DNA of 64,000 nucleotides from contig CAUYWD010000057.1 in NCBI GenBank assembly GCA_963576735.1, positions 33,947-97,946 of the forward strand, given 5' to 3'. A program made the translations under genes and the position numbers. Below the pieces are notes generated by a model, which had not been told where the DNA came from, did no database searches, and worked only from the letters and a program-made list of their open reading frames with translations. Positions 37,413 to 45,978 of the stretch are shown here, one piece after another. The stretch's first letter is position 1; the number at the start of each line of letters is the position of its first letter. The stretch is from Bedellia somnulentella (lineage: Eukaryota > Arthropoda > Insecta > Lepidoptera > Bedelliidae).

Positions 37413-40400
37413 TCAAGGGTTCCTGGCACCGCGGCGACGACGGCCCCTTCTGGTGGGGTCCGCCAACTCCCTCTCTCGTTCGGCGGCCTCCTTTGCAAGC
37501 ATGACTCGTTCGCAAAAGGAGGCCGCCGCCGCCCACGCATCGGGTCTCTCCACCATAGCCGCGACCACGGCCGGCAGAGAGAGATCCGGGCCGATGACCG
37601 CCCGGAGTGCTGCCCTCTCTTCATCCCACGCTGGGCACACTTCTAGGGTGTGCTGTGCCGTCTCCTCGGGGCAATTTAGGCAGTGGTGGCAACGAGCAGC
37701 CTGCTCCTTGCCCAGCCGCCACAGGTACTTCCCGAAGCAACCATGCCCGGAAAGGACCTGTGAAAGCCGAAAGCTCAGAGATCCGTGCTCTCGCTGCAAC
37801 CACTGCGTAAAGACGGGGAGGATCGCCTCCACCGTCCTGTGCCCCGCACTCGGCTGACCCAGCCGCAGTGCCCAGGCCTCCAGGGCAGCTGACTCGACCT
37901 CCCGTTTGTAGGCCGCAGTCTCCCGATCCGTGGGCCAGTGGCCCTGTGTCCGCCGTTCTTCACGCCAGTGGAAGGTCGACGCGAGAACTTGCGCGTCTAA
38001 CTCCCACGGCTTTGAACCCGCCATTAGGCAGGCAGCCTCTCGGGATACCGTGCGGTATCCCCTTGACGCCCTGACGGCCATGAGTCGTTGCGGCGCATGA
38101 AGAAGCGCCGCGTTTGACCCTTTCAGGGCGTCAGCCCACACTGGGGAGCCGTACATGGCCATGGACCGTACGACTCCCATATAGAGCTGCCTGCACGCGT
38201 CCCTAGGGCCCCCAAGGTTCGGCAGGAGTCTGCAGAGTGCAGCTGCCGCAACCATCAACCGGGGCCCCAAACGCTCGAAGTGAGCGCGGAATGTCCAACG
38301 GCCGTCGAGTACTAATCCAAGGTATTTCAAACTTGACTCGACGGCAATCCTCTCGCCACCCACGACGATGGCAGATTCCCCAACCGGCGGACCGTTCCGA
38401 GGCCCATGGAACCACATGGCCTCGGACTTATTCAGGGCCACTTCCAGACCCAACGACCTTATTCGGCGCACCACGTGCGCCACTCCCGCAGTCCCGCGGA
38501 TGGCGGCCTCTCTGTAGGTCTTGCCTCGAGCCGTCACTAGGGTGTCGTCTGCATAGCAGGTGAGTTGGACACCCCAGAGGTTGGCGCCGCGTAAGACCCA
38601 GTCGTAGCCGATGTTCCACAGAAGCGGGCCCAAGACTGAGCCCTGTGGAACACCGCAAGACATTTCGCGGCGACCCCAACCCTCCCGAAGCGGATACGTA
38701 ATGTACCGGTCCGAGAGGTACGACCCGAGAATCCTCCTGATGTAGGGAGGCACGTCATGGTACTTCAGTGCCTCCTCAATGCAAGACCAGGGCATGGTGT
38801 TAAAGGCGTTTTTGATGTCGATCGAGACCGCCAACACCACCTCGCCCTGGGAGACCGCCTCGTCCGCTATTGAGCGGACCCGCAGAACTGCATGAACGGT
38901 GGAACGACAACGCCGGAAACCGTACTGGTGGTCCGAGAGGTTCGGACCAATTTCCTCGAGGTGATTGACGATGCGGGCCGAAACCACCCGCTCCAAGAGC
39001 TTGCCCGCCTCATCAAGCAAGACGATTGGCCGGAATGCCGAAGGCTCTATGGAGTCGGCGGGGCGCCCCTCCTTTCTCAACAAGACGAGTTTGCCCGTCT
39101 TCCACGGCTCCGGAAATACGCCTTCCTCCAGGCACGCAGAAAACAGGCCCCGAAACTTCACTTCAAGGAAGGGCTTGAGCGCCACAACCCACGCCTGCCC
39201 CGGGATTCCATCTAGACCCGGGGCTGTCTTCTTAGCTTTAAGGCGCTCGATGGCCACCGCCAACTCTGGCTCCGTCACCTCGGGAACCAGCTGGTCGTCC
39301 ACCGGACGTTGCCGTTCGCATATCATCACGGGGGGTTGATGCACCCCCCTATCCGGGAACAGTGCCGAGACGACATTTTCCACCACGTGGGGCTGGAGGC
39401 TCGTCGTGAGTGGGGGAGCCCAGGGGCGGAGCCTTTGCATCGCCACTCTATAGGGGCGCCCCCACGGATCTCTATTAAGAGCCTCCCGAAGTTCCTTTCT
39501 GGACTCTTCTTTGGCCCTGATGATAGCAATTTTCAGGGCCTTTTTCGCCTCGCGAAATACCTCCACGCGGCGGAGTTCCTCGGCCTCGTCCCGGGGTCTT
39601 CTCCTCCTCTGTCTTTTGCACCGGCGGCGTGCCACGATGCTTGCCTGTCGTAGGCGAGCAATTTCGGCAGACCACCAGTGCACTTGGCGTCTCGGAGCCA
39701 TAGGTCCCACTCGGGGCATAGACGCATCGCAAATCTCTGTGAGAGCCTCACGAAACCAGTCCACCTCAGCACGGATGTCGATTGCTGTACCAGACGGTGC
39801 CACCCAGGACTGAACAATAGCTGCCTCGACCATAGTTTCTTTGTCCAGCCTGCTGAGGGCCCATCTGGGCCCCCCATTCGTCGACTGACCGCCTGGTAAG
39901 GTGGCTGCACGGGACGTGGAGAGGTCGTAACGGATGTATTGATGATCCGAAAACGACTCCACGTCTGTGATGACTCTCCAGCCCTTGATCAGGGCCCAGA
40001 GACCGGGAGTTGCGAAAGTCAGATCGACAATCGAACTCCCGTTATGCCGAACGCATGTGGGTGTCGAACCCCTATTTACAATGGCCACACCCGTGGCTGT
40101 AGCCCACTCTAGCACGACCTCGCCAAAACGATCAGTGGCCGGAGATCCCCAAGCCACAGACTTGGCATTGAAATCTCCGGCGACCAGGACTTGACGAGGA
40201 GAGCGTTGCAGGACTGCTGCTTCTACCTCCTGCATGAACACTTCATAGTTGGCAAGGGTTTCATTTGGGGAAAAGTATATTGAAAAAATCACTATTTCCC
40301 CGACACGAGCTGAGACGAAACCCCTGCCTCTAATCACCTCTTCCAGCAGCAGTCCTGATGACTGGCTGACGGTTATCGCCGCCACGCCATCCAGGTCCGA

Positions 40401-40541
40401 CACCCAGTTTACCCCTGAAGGGACAAAGTATGGCTCCGAGACCACTCCTATTTGTATCAACCACTCCGCCATGCTTTGGAAGAACAAATCCTGGGCAGTG
40501 GCGCAGTGGTTGAGATTCACCTGGAGGAATCGCATGGCCAT
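37413..40541 (-). CDS. SART ORF2: endonuclease and reverse transcriptase, 1042 aa
   Basis: Clade B, differing from unit 5 at only scattered residues. SEPYFVP, GDFNAKS, IVDLTF, SDHQYIRY (Gln after the catalytic His where most units have Arg), SIDIKNAFN, GVPQGSVLG, YADD and CHHCLNCPEETAQHTLEVC. The ATG at 40541-40539 overlaps the second of two tandem TAA codons (TAA TAATG), unlike unit 5 (TGATG) despite the close ORF2. Confidence 0.95.
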   Translation of the reverse strand: MAMRFLQVNLNHCATAQDLFFQSMAEWLIQIGVVSEPYFVPSGVNWVSDLDGVAAITVSQSSGLLLEEVIRGRGFVSARVGEIVIFSIYFSPNETLANYEVFMQEVEAAVLQRSPRQVLVAGDFNAKSVAWGSPATDRFGEVVLEWATATGVAIVNRGSTPTCVRHNGSSIVDLTFATPGLWALIKGWRVITDVESFSDHQYIRYDLSTSRAATLPGGQSTNGGPRWALSRLDKETMVEAAIVQSWVAPSGTAIDIRAEVDWFREALTEICDASMPRVGPMAPRRQVHWWSAEIARLRQASIVARRRCKRQRRRRPRDEAEELRRVEVFREAKKALKIAIIRAKEESRKELREALNRDPWGRPYRVAMQRLRPWAPPLTTSLQPHVVENVVSALFPDRGVHQPPVMICERQRPVDDQLVPEVTEPELAVAIERLKAKKTAPGLDGIPGQAWVVALKPFLEVKFRGLFSACLEEGVFPEPWKTGKLVLLRKEGRPADSIEPSAFRPIVLLDEAGKLLERVVSARIVNHLEEIGPNLSDHQYGFRRCRSTVHAVLRVRSIADEAVSQGEVVLAVSIDIKNAFNTMPWSCIEEALKYHDVPPYIRRILGSYLSDRYITYPLREGWGRREMSCGVPQGSVLGPLLWNIGYDWVLRGANLWGVQLTCYADDTLVTARGKTYREAAIRGTAGVAHVVRRIRSLGLEVALNKSEAMWFHGPRNGPPVGESAIVVGGERIAVESSLKYLGLVLDGRWTFRAHFERLGPRLMVAAAALCRLLPNLGGPRDACRQLYMGVVRSMAMYGSPVWADALKGSNAALLHAPQRLMAVRASRGYRTVSREAACLMAGSKPWELDAQVLASTFHWREERRTQGHWPTDRETAAYKREVESAALEAWALRLGQPSAGHRTVEAILPVFTQWLQREHGSLSFRLSQVLSGHGCFGKYLWRLGKEQAARCHHCLNCPEETAQHTLEVCPAWDEERAALRAVIGPDLSLPAVVAAMVERPDAWAAAASFCERVMLAKEAAERERELADPTRRGRRRRGARNP

Positions 40542-40543
40542 TA

Positions 40544-42679
40544 TTATCCGATAGTCATGGGTTCCTCCTCAGCTCTTGGCTTTGTATTAGCCTGAGTAGA
40601 GCTTGAATGCCCTATGCCAACCCTCTTATGACCTGCCCGCTTAGTTTTGTTTGCGGCACAGGTTTTGGCTCCAATTTTGTGGCCTGCAGGCCTTCCATCA
40701 GCCGTGCAGATGGGACAGCTTGGCTTTGCATGGCATGTGTCTGCTATGTGGCCGGCCAAACCGCAGCGATAACAGAGATCGCTACGGTCGATTTGTGAGT
40801 CACATTTTGCACGGACATGGCCCACTTGGAGGCACTTATAGCAGCGTAGCTCCTTTCGTGGTAATAGCTGCACGCGCACTTCTCCCCATCCAATTTGAAT
40901 ATTCCCCTTCTGGAGCAAATTCTTTGCCGCAATAAGCGGGCACCTGACGTGGACTGTTGATAGCCCACGTTGCCCTTCGGTTATCCGACCAACCTTCACA
41001 TCAGACTTTGAACAGTCCCCGGCGCTAGCTACGGCTTCGGCCACCTCATTTGTGGAAACTGAGTCGTCCAGACCAAATAGACGGAGGTCTTCAAGTTTCA
41101 TTGGTCTGAACACAGTTACCAAGTCAGATGGAAGAACTTCTTTTAGCCTTTTTGCGAAGGCATCGGCTTTTTCGGAGGACTGCTCTCCTGATATCTCGTA
41201 TTTTCGGGCCCCTGTGATAGCTGTTCGTATCCGCAAAGGCCCGATTCCCAGACCACTCATATCAATTTGCTTCCTGGCCTGAGATAGGATATCACCATAG
41301 TTTGCTCCTTTCTTTTCCGCCTCCGCATCAAGTCTTACAACCACTGCCGCAGATCGTGGTGTCCGGAGTTTACGCACCTTCGGCTTTGCAGCTTTTTTCG
41401 CCATATGTTGGCCAGTAGCTACTGGGGCTGCAGGCGTGTTTTTCTGCCCTTTTTTATTTTTTCGTCGGACAACTGTTGCCCACGACTCCTCCGTGGTTGC
41501 CGAAGATGTGCTTGGTTGTTGCGACATTGAATCTCGCACCACAACAGCTGGTCTTGACACCGGTTTTACAGCAGGTAAGGGTAAAATAGCAGGTCGTACT
41601 GAAGTTTTCCCCTCACCCTTACCCTTTCCTTTACCCTGCAGCCTTTTTTCGGTCGTGGAAGACTTTGTAGACTGTGCAGGGTTAGTAAGCAGCTGGGCTC
41701 TCTTGTCCGCCGCTAGAGGTGGCCGTAAGCGTTTTTCGGGAAGCAATCGGCCCTCCAGAGCTTCCAGCCGAGCGTTGACCATGGTCCCTACTTGGACCAT
41801 GATTTTTTGAGCTAGGCTGTCAGTAGCCTCAGAATTTAGGTTGCATCCCCGAATTTCTACCCTAAAGGCTTCTAGTTCCTTTCGGAGTGCTTCCTGCTCC
41901 GACCGGAGACCTTCGTTTGATGATTTCAAGACTTTCAACTCGTTTTTTAGTCGAGCATTGTCATCTTGTAGCCTCCTCGTTTCATCAGTCGACGATCGTT
42001 CTAACAGAGCTTCTGTGGACTCTTTGATCGTTGACGTTGCCTCTTTGAGCTTTTTAATGAACGTGCCCTTCAACGCCTTCGAATTATGAGCAACATCCAT
42101 TATTTTAGCTATCCCTTCCTGAACCGATGCTAGAATTTCAGCTGCCGTCTTTTCAGAGGCTGGTATCGGTGCCTCTGTAATTTGTGGCCTTTGCAGTCTC
42201 TTCTTCTCTTGGACAGGGTTATTCCGTTCCATTCTCTGAGACAGCTCTTCTGAGTTTTTCAGTAAGAAACTGTCTCTTTTCGCCTTTGCGAGTTCTTCAC
42301 GAGCTCTGCCGACGCCAATGAACTGGCCTGTTGTTGGTGGCCTACCACGCCCTCTTTTCGCAGTTGCTTTAGAATTCGAGGAAACTGCACTGCCGTCTGA
42401 ATCTGAGGCACTTAAGCCGCTGCCAGCACGCCGTTTTCTGTGTAGGTCCCACAGCCTGTTTTCACCTTCCACAGTTGTATGTGAGCTCACACTCATATTT
42501 TCATCAGTAAGATCGGAGTCCGATAGTCGTTCGCATAAGTCGTTGTATCGCAAAAGATGGGTGTTGTCCCCCCCAGAATACAAGGGACGGCCTACATCAA
42601 AAGATGTAGGGAGGGATTCTCCGCCGGCTGAGCCGACGGTACCCTCCTGGGGTAATAACTTTCTATTTTCACTCATCAT
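40544..42679 (-). CDS. SART ORF1 protein, gag-like, 711 aa, divergent N-terminus
   Basis: The usual TQVGPRKGESHPSA start is replaced by an unrelated-looking N-terminus retaining GGESLP and PLYSGGD. Beyond it come RKRRAGSGLSASDSD, KRGRGRPP, coiled coil, LRPPLAADK, GKGKGEGK, SWATVVRRKNKK and knuckles CYKCLQVGHVRAKC, CYRCGLAGHIADTC and CPIC...H...C. Two adjacent ATGs (42679 and 42676) could both start it. The coding sequence keeps the three RNA hairpins despite the new sequence. Confidence 0.93.
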   Translation of the reverse strand: MMSENRKLLPQEGTVGSAGGESLPTSFDVGRPLYSGGDNTHLLRYNDLCERLSDSDLTDENMSVSSHTTVEGENRLWDLHRKRRAGSGLSASDSDGSAVSSNSKATAKRGRGRPPTTGQFIGVGRAREELAKAKRDSFLLKNSEELSQRMERNNPVQEKKRLQRPQITEAPIPASEKTAAEILASVQEGIAKIMDVAHNSKALKGTFIKKLKEATSTIKESTEALLERSSTDETRRLQDDNARLKNELKVLKSSNEGLRSEQEALRKELEAFRVEIRGCNLNSEATDSLAQKIMVQVGTMVNARLEALEGRLLPEKRLRPPLAADKRAQLLTNPAQSTKSSTTEKRLQGKGKGKGEGKTSVRPAILPLPAVKPVSRPAVVVRDSMSQQPSTSSATTEESWATVVRRKNKKGQKNTPAAPVATGQHMAKKAAKPKVRKLRTPRSAAVVVRLDAEAEKKGANYGDILSQARKQIDMSGLGIGPLRIRTAITGARKYEISGEQSSEKADAFAKRLKEVLPSDLVTVFRPMKLEDLRLFGLDDSVSTNEVAEAVASAGDCSKSDVKVGRITEGQRGLSTVHVRCPLIAAKNLLQKGNIQIGWGEVRVQLLPRKELRCYKCLQVGHVRAKCDSQIDRSDLCYRCGLAGHIADTCHAKPSCPICTADGRPAGHKIGAKTCAANKTKRAGHKRVGIGHSSSTQANTKPRAEEEPMTIG
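42566..42643 (-). promoter_or_regulatory. Three-hairpin RNA element, covarying version (unit 8)
   Basis: In sense order: CCGUCGGC/GCCGGCGG with loop UCA; CCUACAUC/GAUGUAGG with loop UUUU (42610-42591); GUCCC/GGGAC around GUAUUCU. Every stem is rebuilt from different bases at the same place as in other units, which strongly suggests selection on RNA structure. Confidence 0.72.
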
Positions 42680-43027
42680 TCATGTTTTGGTAGGCAATTT
42701 TACCCTCGGCCTACCATCGAGCTTAACCCCCCCTACCCCTGCGCTAGGCACTGGACCCCCTCCAGACACTCATCCCCTCGGCACGCAGACCTTGGGATTG
42801 GGGTAATTTTTTATAGAGGTTTTCTTCCTCGCAGCCCAGACCTCAGTGGCCTGAGCCCCCGTTCCCACCGAAGTAGGCTTACGGGTTGGCCGGCAGTATC
42901 ATGAAGACACTGCCGCCCCTCCATCACCAGCCACCCAATGTGGGTAGCTGGGACCGAACGCAAGACAGAACCTGGCCGACCAATGTGGTACAAACGCCAG
43001 GTTCTAACTCAACAACGACGCCTAATC

Positions 43028-43107
43028 GGTACATTGGCTTCACCCCGGGCTGGATTGCCCGAGGCTACTGAGCCCCCACGCCACGACAAGGCTGTACCAT
43101 GTGGGGG
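43028..43107 (-). ncRNA. HDV-like ribozyme, unit 8 5' end
   Basis: P1 CCCCCAC/GUGGGGG, P2 GGUACA/UGUACC, P3 GCC/GGC, P4 CCUCGGG/CCCGGGG, J4/2 with GCCAA. The element end is fixed independently by the target-site duplication starting at 43108. Confidence 0.85.
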
Positions 43108-43120
43108 GTTATCACTAACC
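43108..43120 (+). repeat. Target-site duplication of unit 8, right copy
   Basis: Identical to 36986-36998. Confidence 0.88.
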
Positions 43121-43180
43121 TAACCTAACCTAACCTAACCTAACCTAACCTAACCTAACCTAACCTAACCTAACCTAACC
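43117..43180 (+). repeat. Telomeric repeat AACC(TAACC)12
   Basis: 64 nt between units 8 and 9. Confidence 0.98.
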
Positions 43181-43204
43181 TTTTTTTTTTTTTTTTTTTT
43201 TTTA

Positions 43205-43285
43205 CGTGGGGAAATCCTCATGGATTCCCCGCCGCATGAGGGTGCGACGGGGATATGTCAGACTTCTACTGACTAAAACCCCACG
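43205..43285 (-). promoter_or_regulatory. 3' UTR terminal RNA fold (unit 9)
   Basis: Same stems as unit 2. Confidence 0.75.
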
Positions 43286-43594
43286 GGTGGCCATCTCAGG
43301 TGCATTTAGTGCAGGACCAACGGGAAGCACCCTAGGAAGTCTACCGTCGGTCCCGCGCACCACGCCTATTGGCGCACTTCTCGGGAGGGGTAAGACAAAT
43401 CCCCTCCTTTATGCCCTCTTCTTCTTCGGAAACTCAAGGCCACCCCTGAGCCTCCGATCTTCTCGAGGCAGGTGTGAATGGGCACCCAGAAGCCCTCACT
43501 CTGAGCACCCCCTGCCTCTGAAACCCCGCTAGGCAGATTCGTGACTGCACTAGCGGGGCTTCGCGTCCGAATGGACGCACCAGGAGCCGCGGTG

Positions 43595-44858
43595 CTAGTG
43601 TCGAACACCGCGGCGGCGGACCCTTCTCCGAGCTGGGTCCGCAATCTCCCTCTCTCTCTCGGCGGCCTCCTTCGCAAGCATAACAGTCTCGCAAAAGGAG
43701 GCCACCGCAGCCCACGCAGACGACCGATCGACCATGGCCGCCACAACGGCCCCCAACGACAAATCAGGGCCGATCTCCGCTTGGAGAATCGCCCTCTCTC
43801 CACTCCAGGCCGGGCATACCTCTAAGGTATGCTGGGCCGTGTCCTCCGGACACACCGCGCAGTGATGGCAACGGGCAGACTGCTCCCTGCCCAGCCCCCA
43901 CAGATACCTACCGAAGCAGCCATGCCCTGTCAGTATCTGCGTAAGCCGGAAGCTGAGAGCTCCGTGTCCCCGCTGCAACCACCGCTCGAAGACGGGGAGA
44001 ATTGCCCCCACCGTCCTATGCCCGGCGCTAGGCACGGCCAGCCTTAGCGCCCAAGCCTCGAGGGCGACTGCCTGTACCTCCAAGCGGTAGGCAGCCGTTT
44101 CTGTCTGCGTGGGCCAGTGGCCCTGAGCCCGCCGTTCCTTCCGCCAGTGGAACGTCGACGCGAGGACTTTCGCGTCTAGGTCCCACGGCATCGACCCCGC
44201 CATCAGGCAGGCAGCATCGCGAGAGACTGTGCGGTAGCCTCTCGACACCCTGGTGGCCATGAGCCTTTGCGGCGCGTGAAGCAGCGCCGCGTTTGGCCCA
44301 TCCAGGGTGTCAGCCCATATCGGGGCGCCGTACATGGCCATCGACCGCACGACCCCCGCATATAGCTGCCTGCAACCTGACCTGGGGCCCCCCAGGTTTG
44401 GCAGCAGCTTACAAAGAGCCGCTGCTGCCACTATCAATCTCGGCCCCAGGCGCTCAAAGTGGGCGCGGAAGGTCCATCGGCCGTCGAGAATAAGTCCAAG
44501 ATAATGTAGAGTCGTCTCGACGGCAATCCTCACCCCGCCCACTACTATGGCGGAGTCCACCGGCGGGCGGTTCCGAGGCCCATGAAACCACATGGCCTCG
44601 GATTTGTTAAGGGCCACTTCTAAGCCCAGCAGCTTTATGCGGTGCACCACTTGGGCTACGCCAGCCGTAGCCCGTATGGCGGCCTCCCTAAACGTCCTCC
44701 CCCGAGCCGTAACTAGGGTGTCATCGGCGTAACAGACAACTTCAACACCCCAGAGATTGGCGCCGCGCAGGACCCAATCGTACCCGATGTTCCACAGGAG
44801 CGGGCCTAAAACAGACCCCTGCGGAACACCGCACGTAACTTCGCGACGGCACCACCCC
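43595..44858 (-). pseudogene. SART ORF2 fragment, RT part and C-terminus
   Basis: About 420 codons remain, beginning just before GVPQGSVLG and including YADD, LGLEVALNKSEAMWF, the Cys/His motif CHHCAVCPEDTAQHTLEVC and the tail RRRGVRH. No frameshift is visible, but the endonuclease and RT motif A are missing and there is no start, so it is inactive. Confidence 0.93.
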
Positions 44859-44885
44859 AACCTAACCTAACCTAACCTAACCTAA

Positions 44886-44887
<2 letters not shown>
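44859..44887 (+). repeat. Telomeric repeat AACC(TAACC)5
   Basis: 29 nt between units 9 and 10. Confidence 0.98.
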
Positions 44888-44918
<31 letters not shown>

Positions 44919-44999
44919 CGTGGGGAAATCCTCATGGATCCGACGTCACCCGGCGGGGTGACGAAGGTATGTCGGACTCTTACCGACTAAAACCCCACG
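44919..44999 (-). promoter_or_regulatory. 3' terminal RNA fold of the short element (unit 10)
   Basis: CGUGGGG/CCCCACG closing stem, GUCGG/CCGAC, and CGUCACCC/GGGUGACG with loop CGCC. The second and third stems differ by paired changes from clade A units. Confidence 0.8.
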
Positions 45000-45240
45000 G
45001 TGGCCACCTATGGTACACATGTGTGGAGTCCGTGGCAACTTTACCATAGGCAACATCCACAGACTCCACGCACCTGCTGCAAAAAGCAGCCCATCTCGGG
45101 GGACTTAAAGTCCCCCACTCCTCCTTGTGCTTCCTCAGCACTGCAGGCGTTTGGGCCACAAGTTCCAAACGCCCACCCCCTCGAGGTTCTCCTTGCGGAG
45201 TAGCAGACTGCAACCCGCCGGTCGCAGCCCACCACCTCAC

Positions 45241-45418
45241 GGATTTTTTAACGAGGTTTTGTCCTCGGATTTTTGCGGAAGGTTTACTCCTCTTCCGATT
45301 TTTTATAGAGGTTTACTCCTCGCGGTCAAGCCTACACCTCGGCAAGACCCTCGGCCCGGGAAGTGCAAGACTGCCAGGGTTACGAGTTCTCTTGATTTTT
45401 TAACGAGGTTTTCTCCTC
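45241..45418 (-). repeat. Four short hairpin motifs inside unit 10
   Basis: Three consecutive motifs (45241-45331) and a fourth (45394-45418). On the sense strand each reads as a GAGG or CGGAAG stem, an A-rich loop, the pairing arm, then an A run. Full-length units have one such motif in the 5' UTR (for example 5009-5035). Confidence 0.6.
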
Positions 45419-45470
45419 ACCCAGTCCGCTTACTGCTCACTCTGAAAACAGAGGAGAGAAGCGGACCCTT

Positions 45471-45549
45471 GGTGCATTGGCTTCACCCCGGGTGACCAAC
45501 CCGGGGCTACTGAGCCCCCACGCCACGACAAGGCTGCACCGTGTGGGGG
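45471..45549 (-). ncRNA. HDV-like ribozyme, unit 10 5' end
   Basis: P1 CCCCCAC/GUGGGGG, P2 GGUGCA/UGCACC (both strands changed relative to GGUACA/UGUACC), P3 GCC/GGC, P4 CCCCGGGU/ACCCGGGG, J4/2 with GCCAA. The double change in P2 and the longer P4 are covariation evidence for the fold. Confidence 0.86.
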
Positions 45550-45563
45550 AACCTAACCTAACC
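45550..45563 (+). repeat. Telomeric repeat, 14 nt
   Basis: AACC(TAACC)2 between units 10 and 11. Confidence 0.95.
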
Positions 45564-45584
45564 TTTTTTTTTTTTTTTTTTTTA

Positions 45585-45665
45585 CGTGGGGAAATCCTCA
45601 TGGATCCTACGCCACCCGGTGGAGTGACGAAGGTATGTCGGACTTTTACCGACTAAAACCCCACG
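45585..45665 (-). promoter_or_regulatory. 3' UTR terminal RNA fold (unit 11)
   Basis: CGUGGGG/CCCCACG, GUCGG/CCGAC and CGUCACUCC/GGGUGGCG-type third stem as in unit 6. Confidence 0.75.
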
Positions 45666-45978
45666 GTGACTCTTCACTGGTGCCTTATGGTAGGGTCCGT
45701 GGGCTTTCTAGACCATTGGCAATACGTACCACGGACCCTACGCACCTGACGCCGCAAGGCATCTCTTCTCAGGGGGACTTTTGTTAGCCCCCTTTTCCTT
45801 CCTGTCTCTTTGCAGCAGACGCTCAGAGTCACTTGAGCGCCTGCCCGTCGCGGGCAGGTTGAGTCGACACACAAAGCCACCGATTTGCGTGCCACCTGCC
45901 TTTGGAGCCCCGTCTTCGGCGGTGAACGCTCACGGGGCTCCTTGGTCTTGGATAAGACCATTCAATGCCGCGGGCATA

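Larger units (their letters stand above)
36999..43107 (-). mobile_element. SART: SART unit 8, full length, both ORFs open
   Basis: 6.1 kb. Poly(A) of 24 (T run 36999-37022, then GT), 3' UTR 37025-37412, type I 5' UTR 42680-43107. Flanked by a 13-bp target-site duplication. ORF2 and 3' UTR are nearly those of unit 5, but the ORF1 N-terminus and its RNA hairpins are unlike any other unit. Confidence 0.95.
43181..44858 (-). mobile_element. SART: SART unit 9, 5' truncated
   Basis: Clade A, 1.68 kb: poly(A) of 23, 3' UTR 43204-43594 and the last 40% of ORF2, then telomeric repeat. The usual outcome of incomplete reverse transcription; it lacks a ribozyme and start codons. The 3' UTR is almost identical to unit 14. 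Confidence 0.93.
44888..45549 (-). mobile_element. Short non-autonomous SART derivative, copy 1 (unit 10)
   Basis: A 31-nt poly(A) plus 631 nt. It has a SART-type 5' ribozyme and a SART-type 3' fold, joined by about 470 nt with no credible ORF and no ORF1 or ORF2 remnant. Unit 15 is a second copy of the same 631-nt length with only a few differences seen. It presumably borrows the proteins of full-length units. The middle holds four GATTTTTT...GAGGTTT...CCTC hairpin motifs. Confidence 0.85.
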
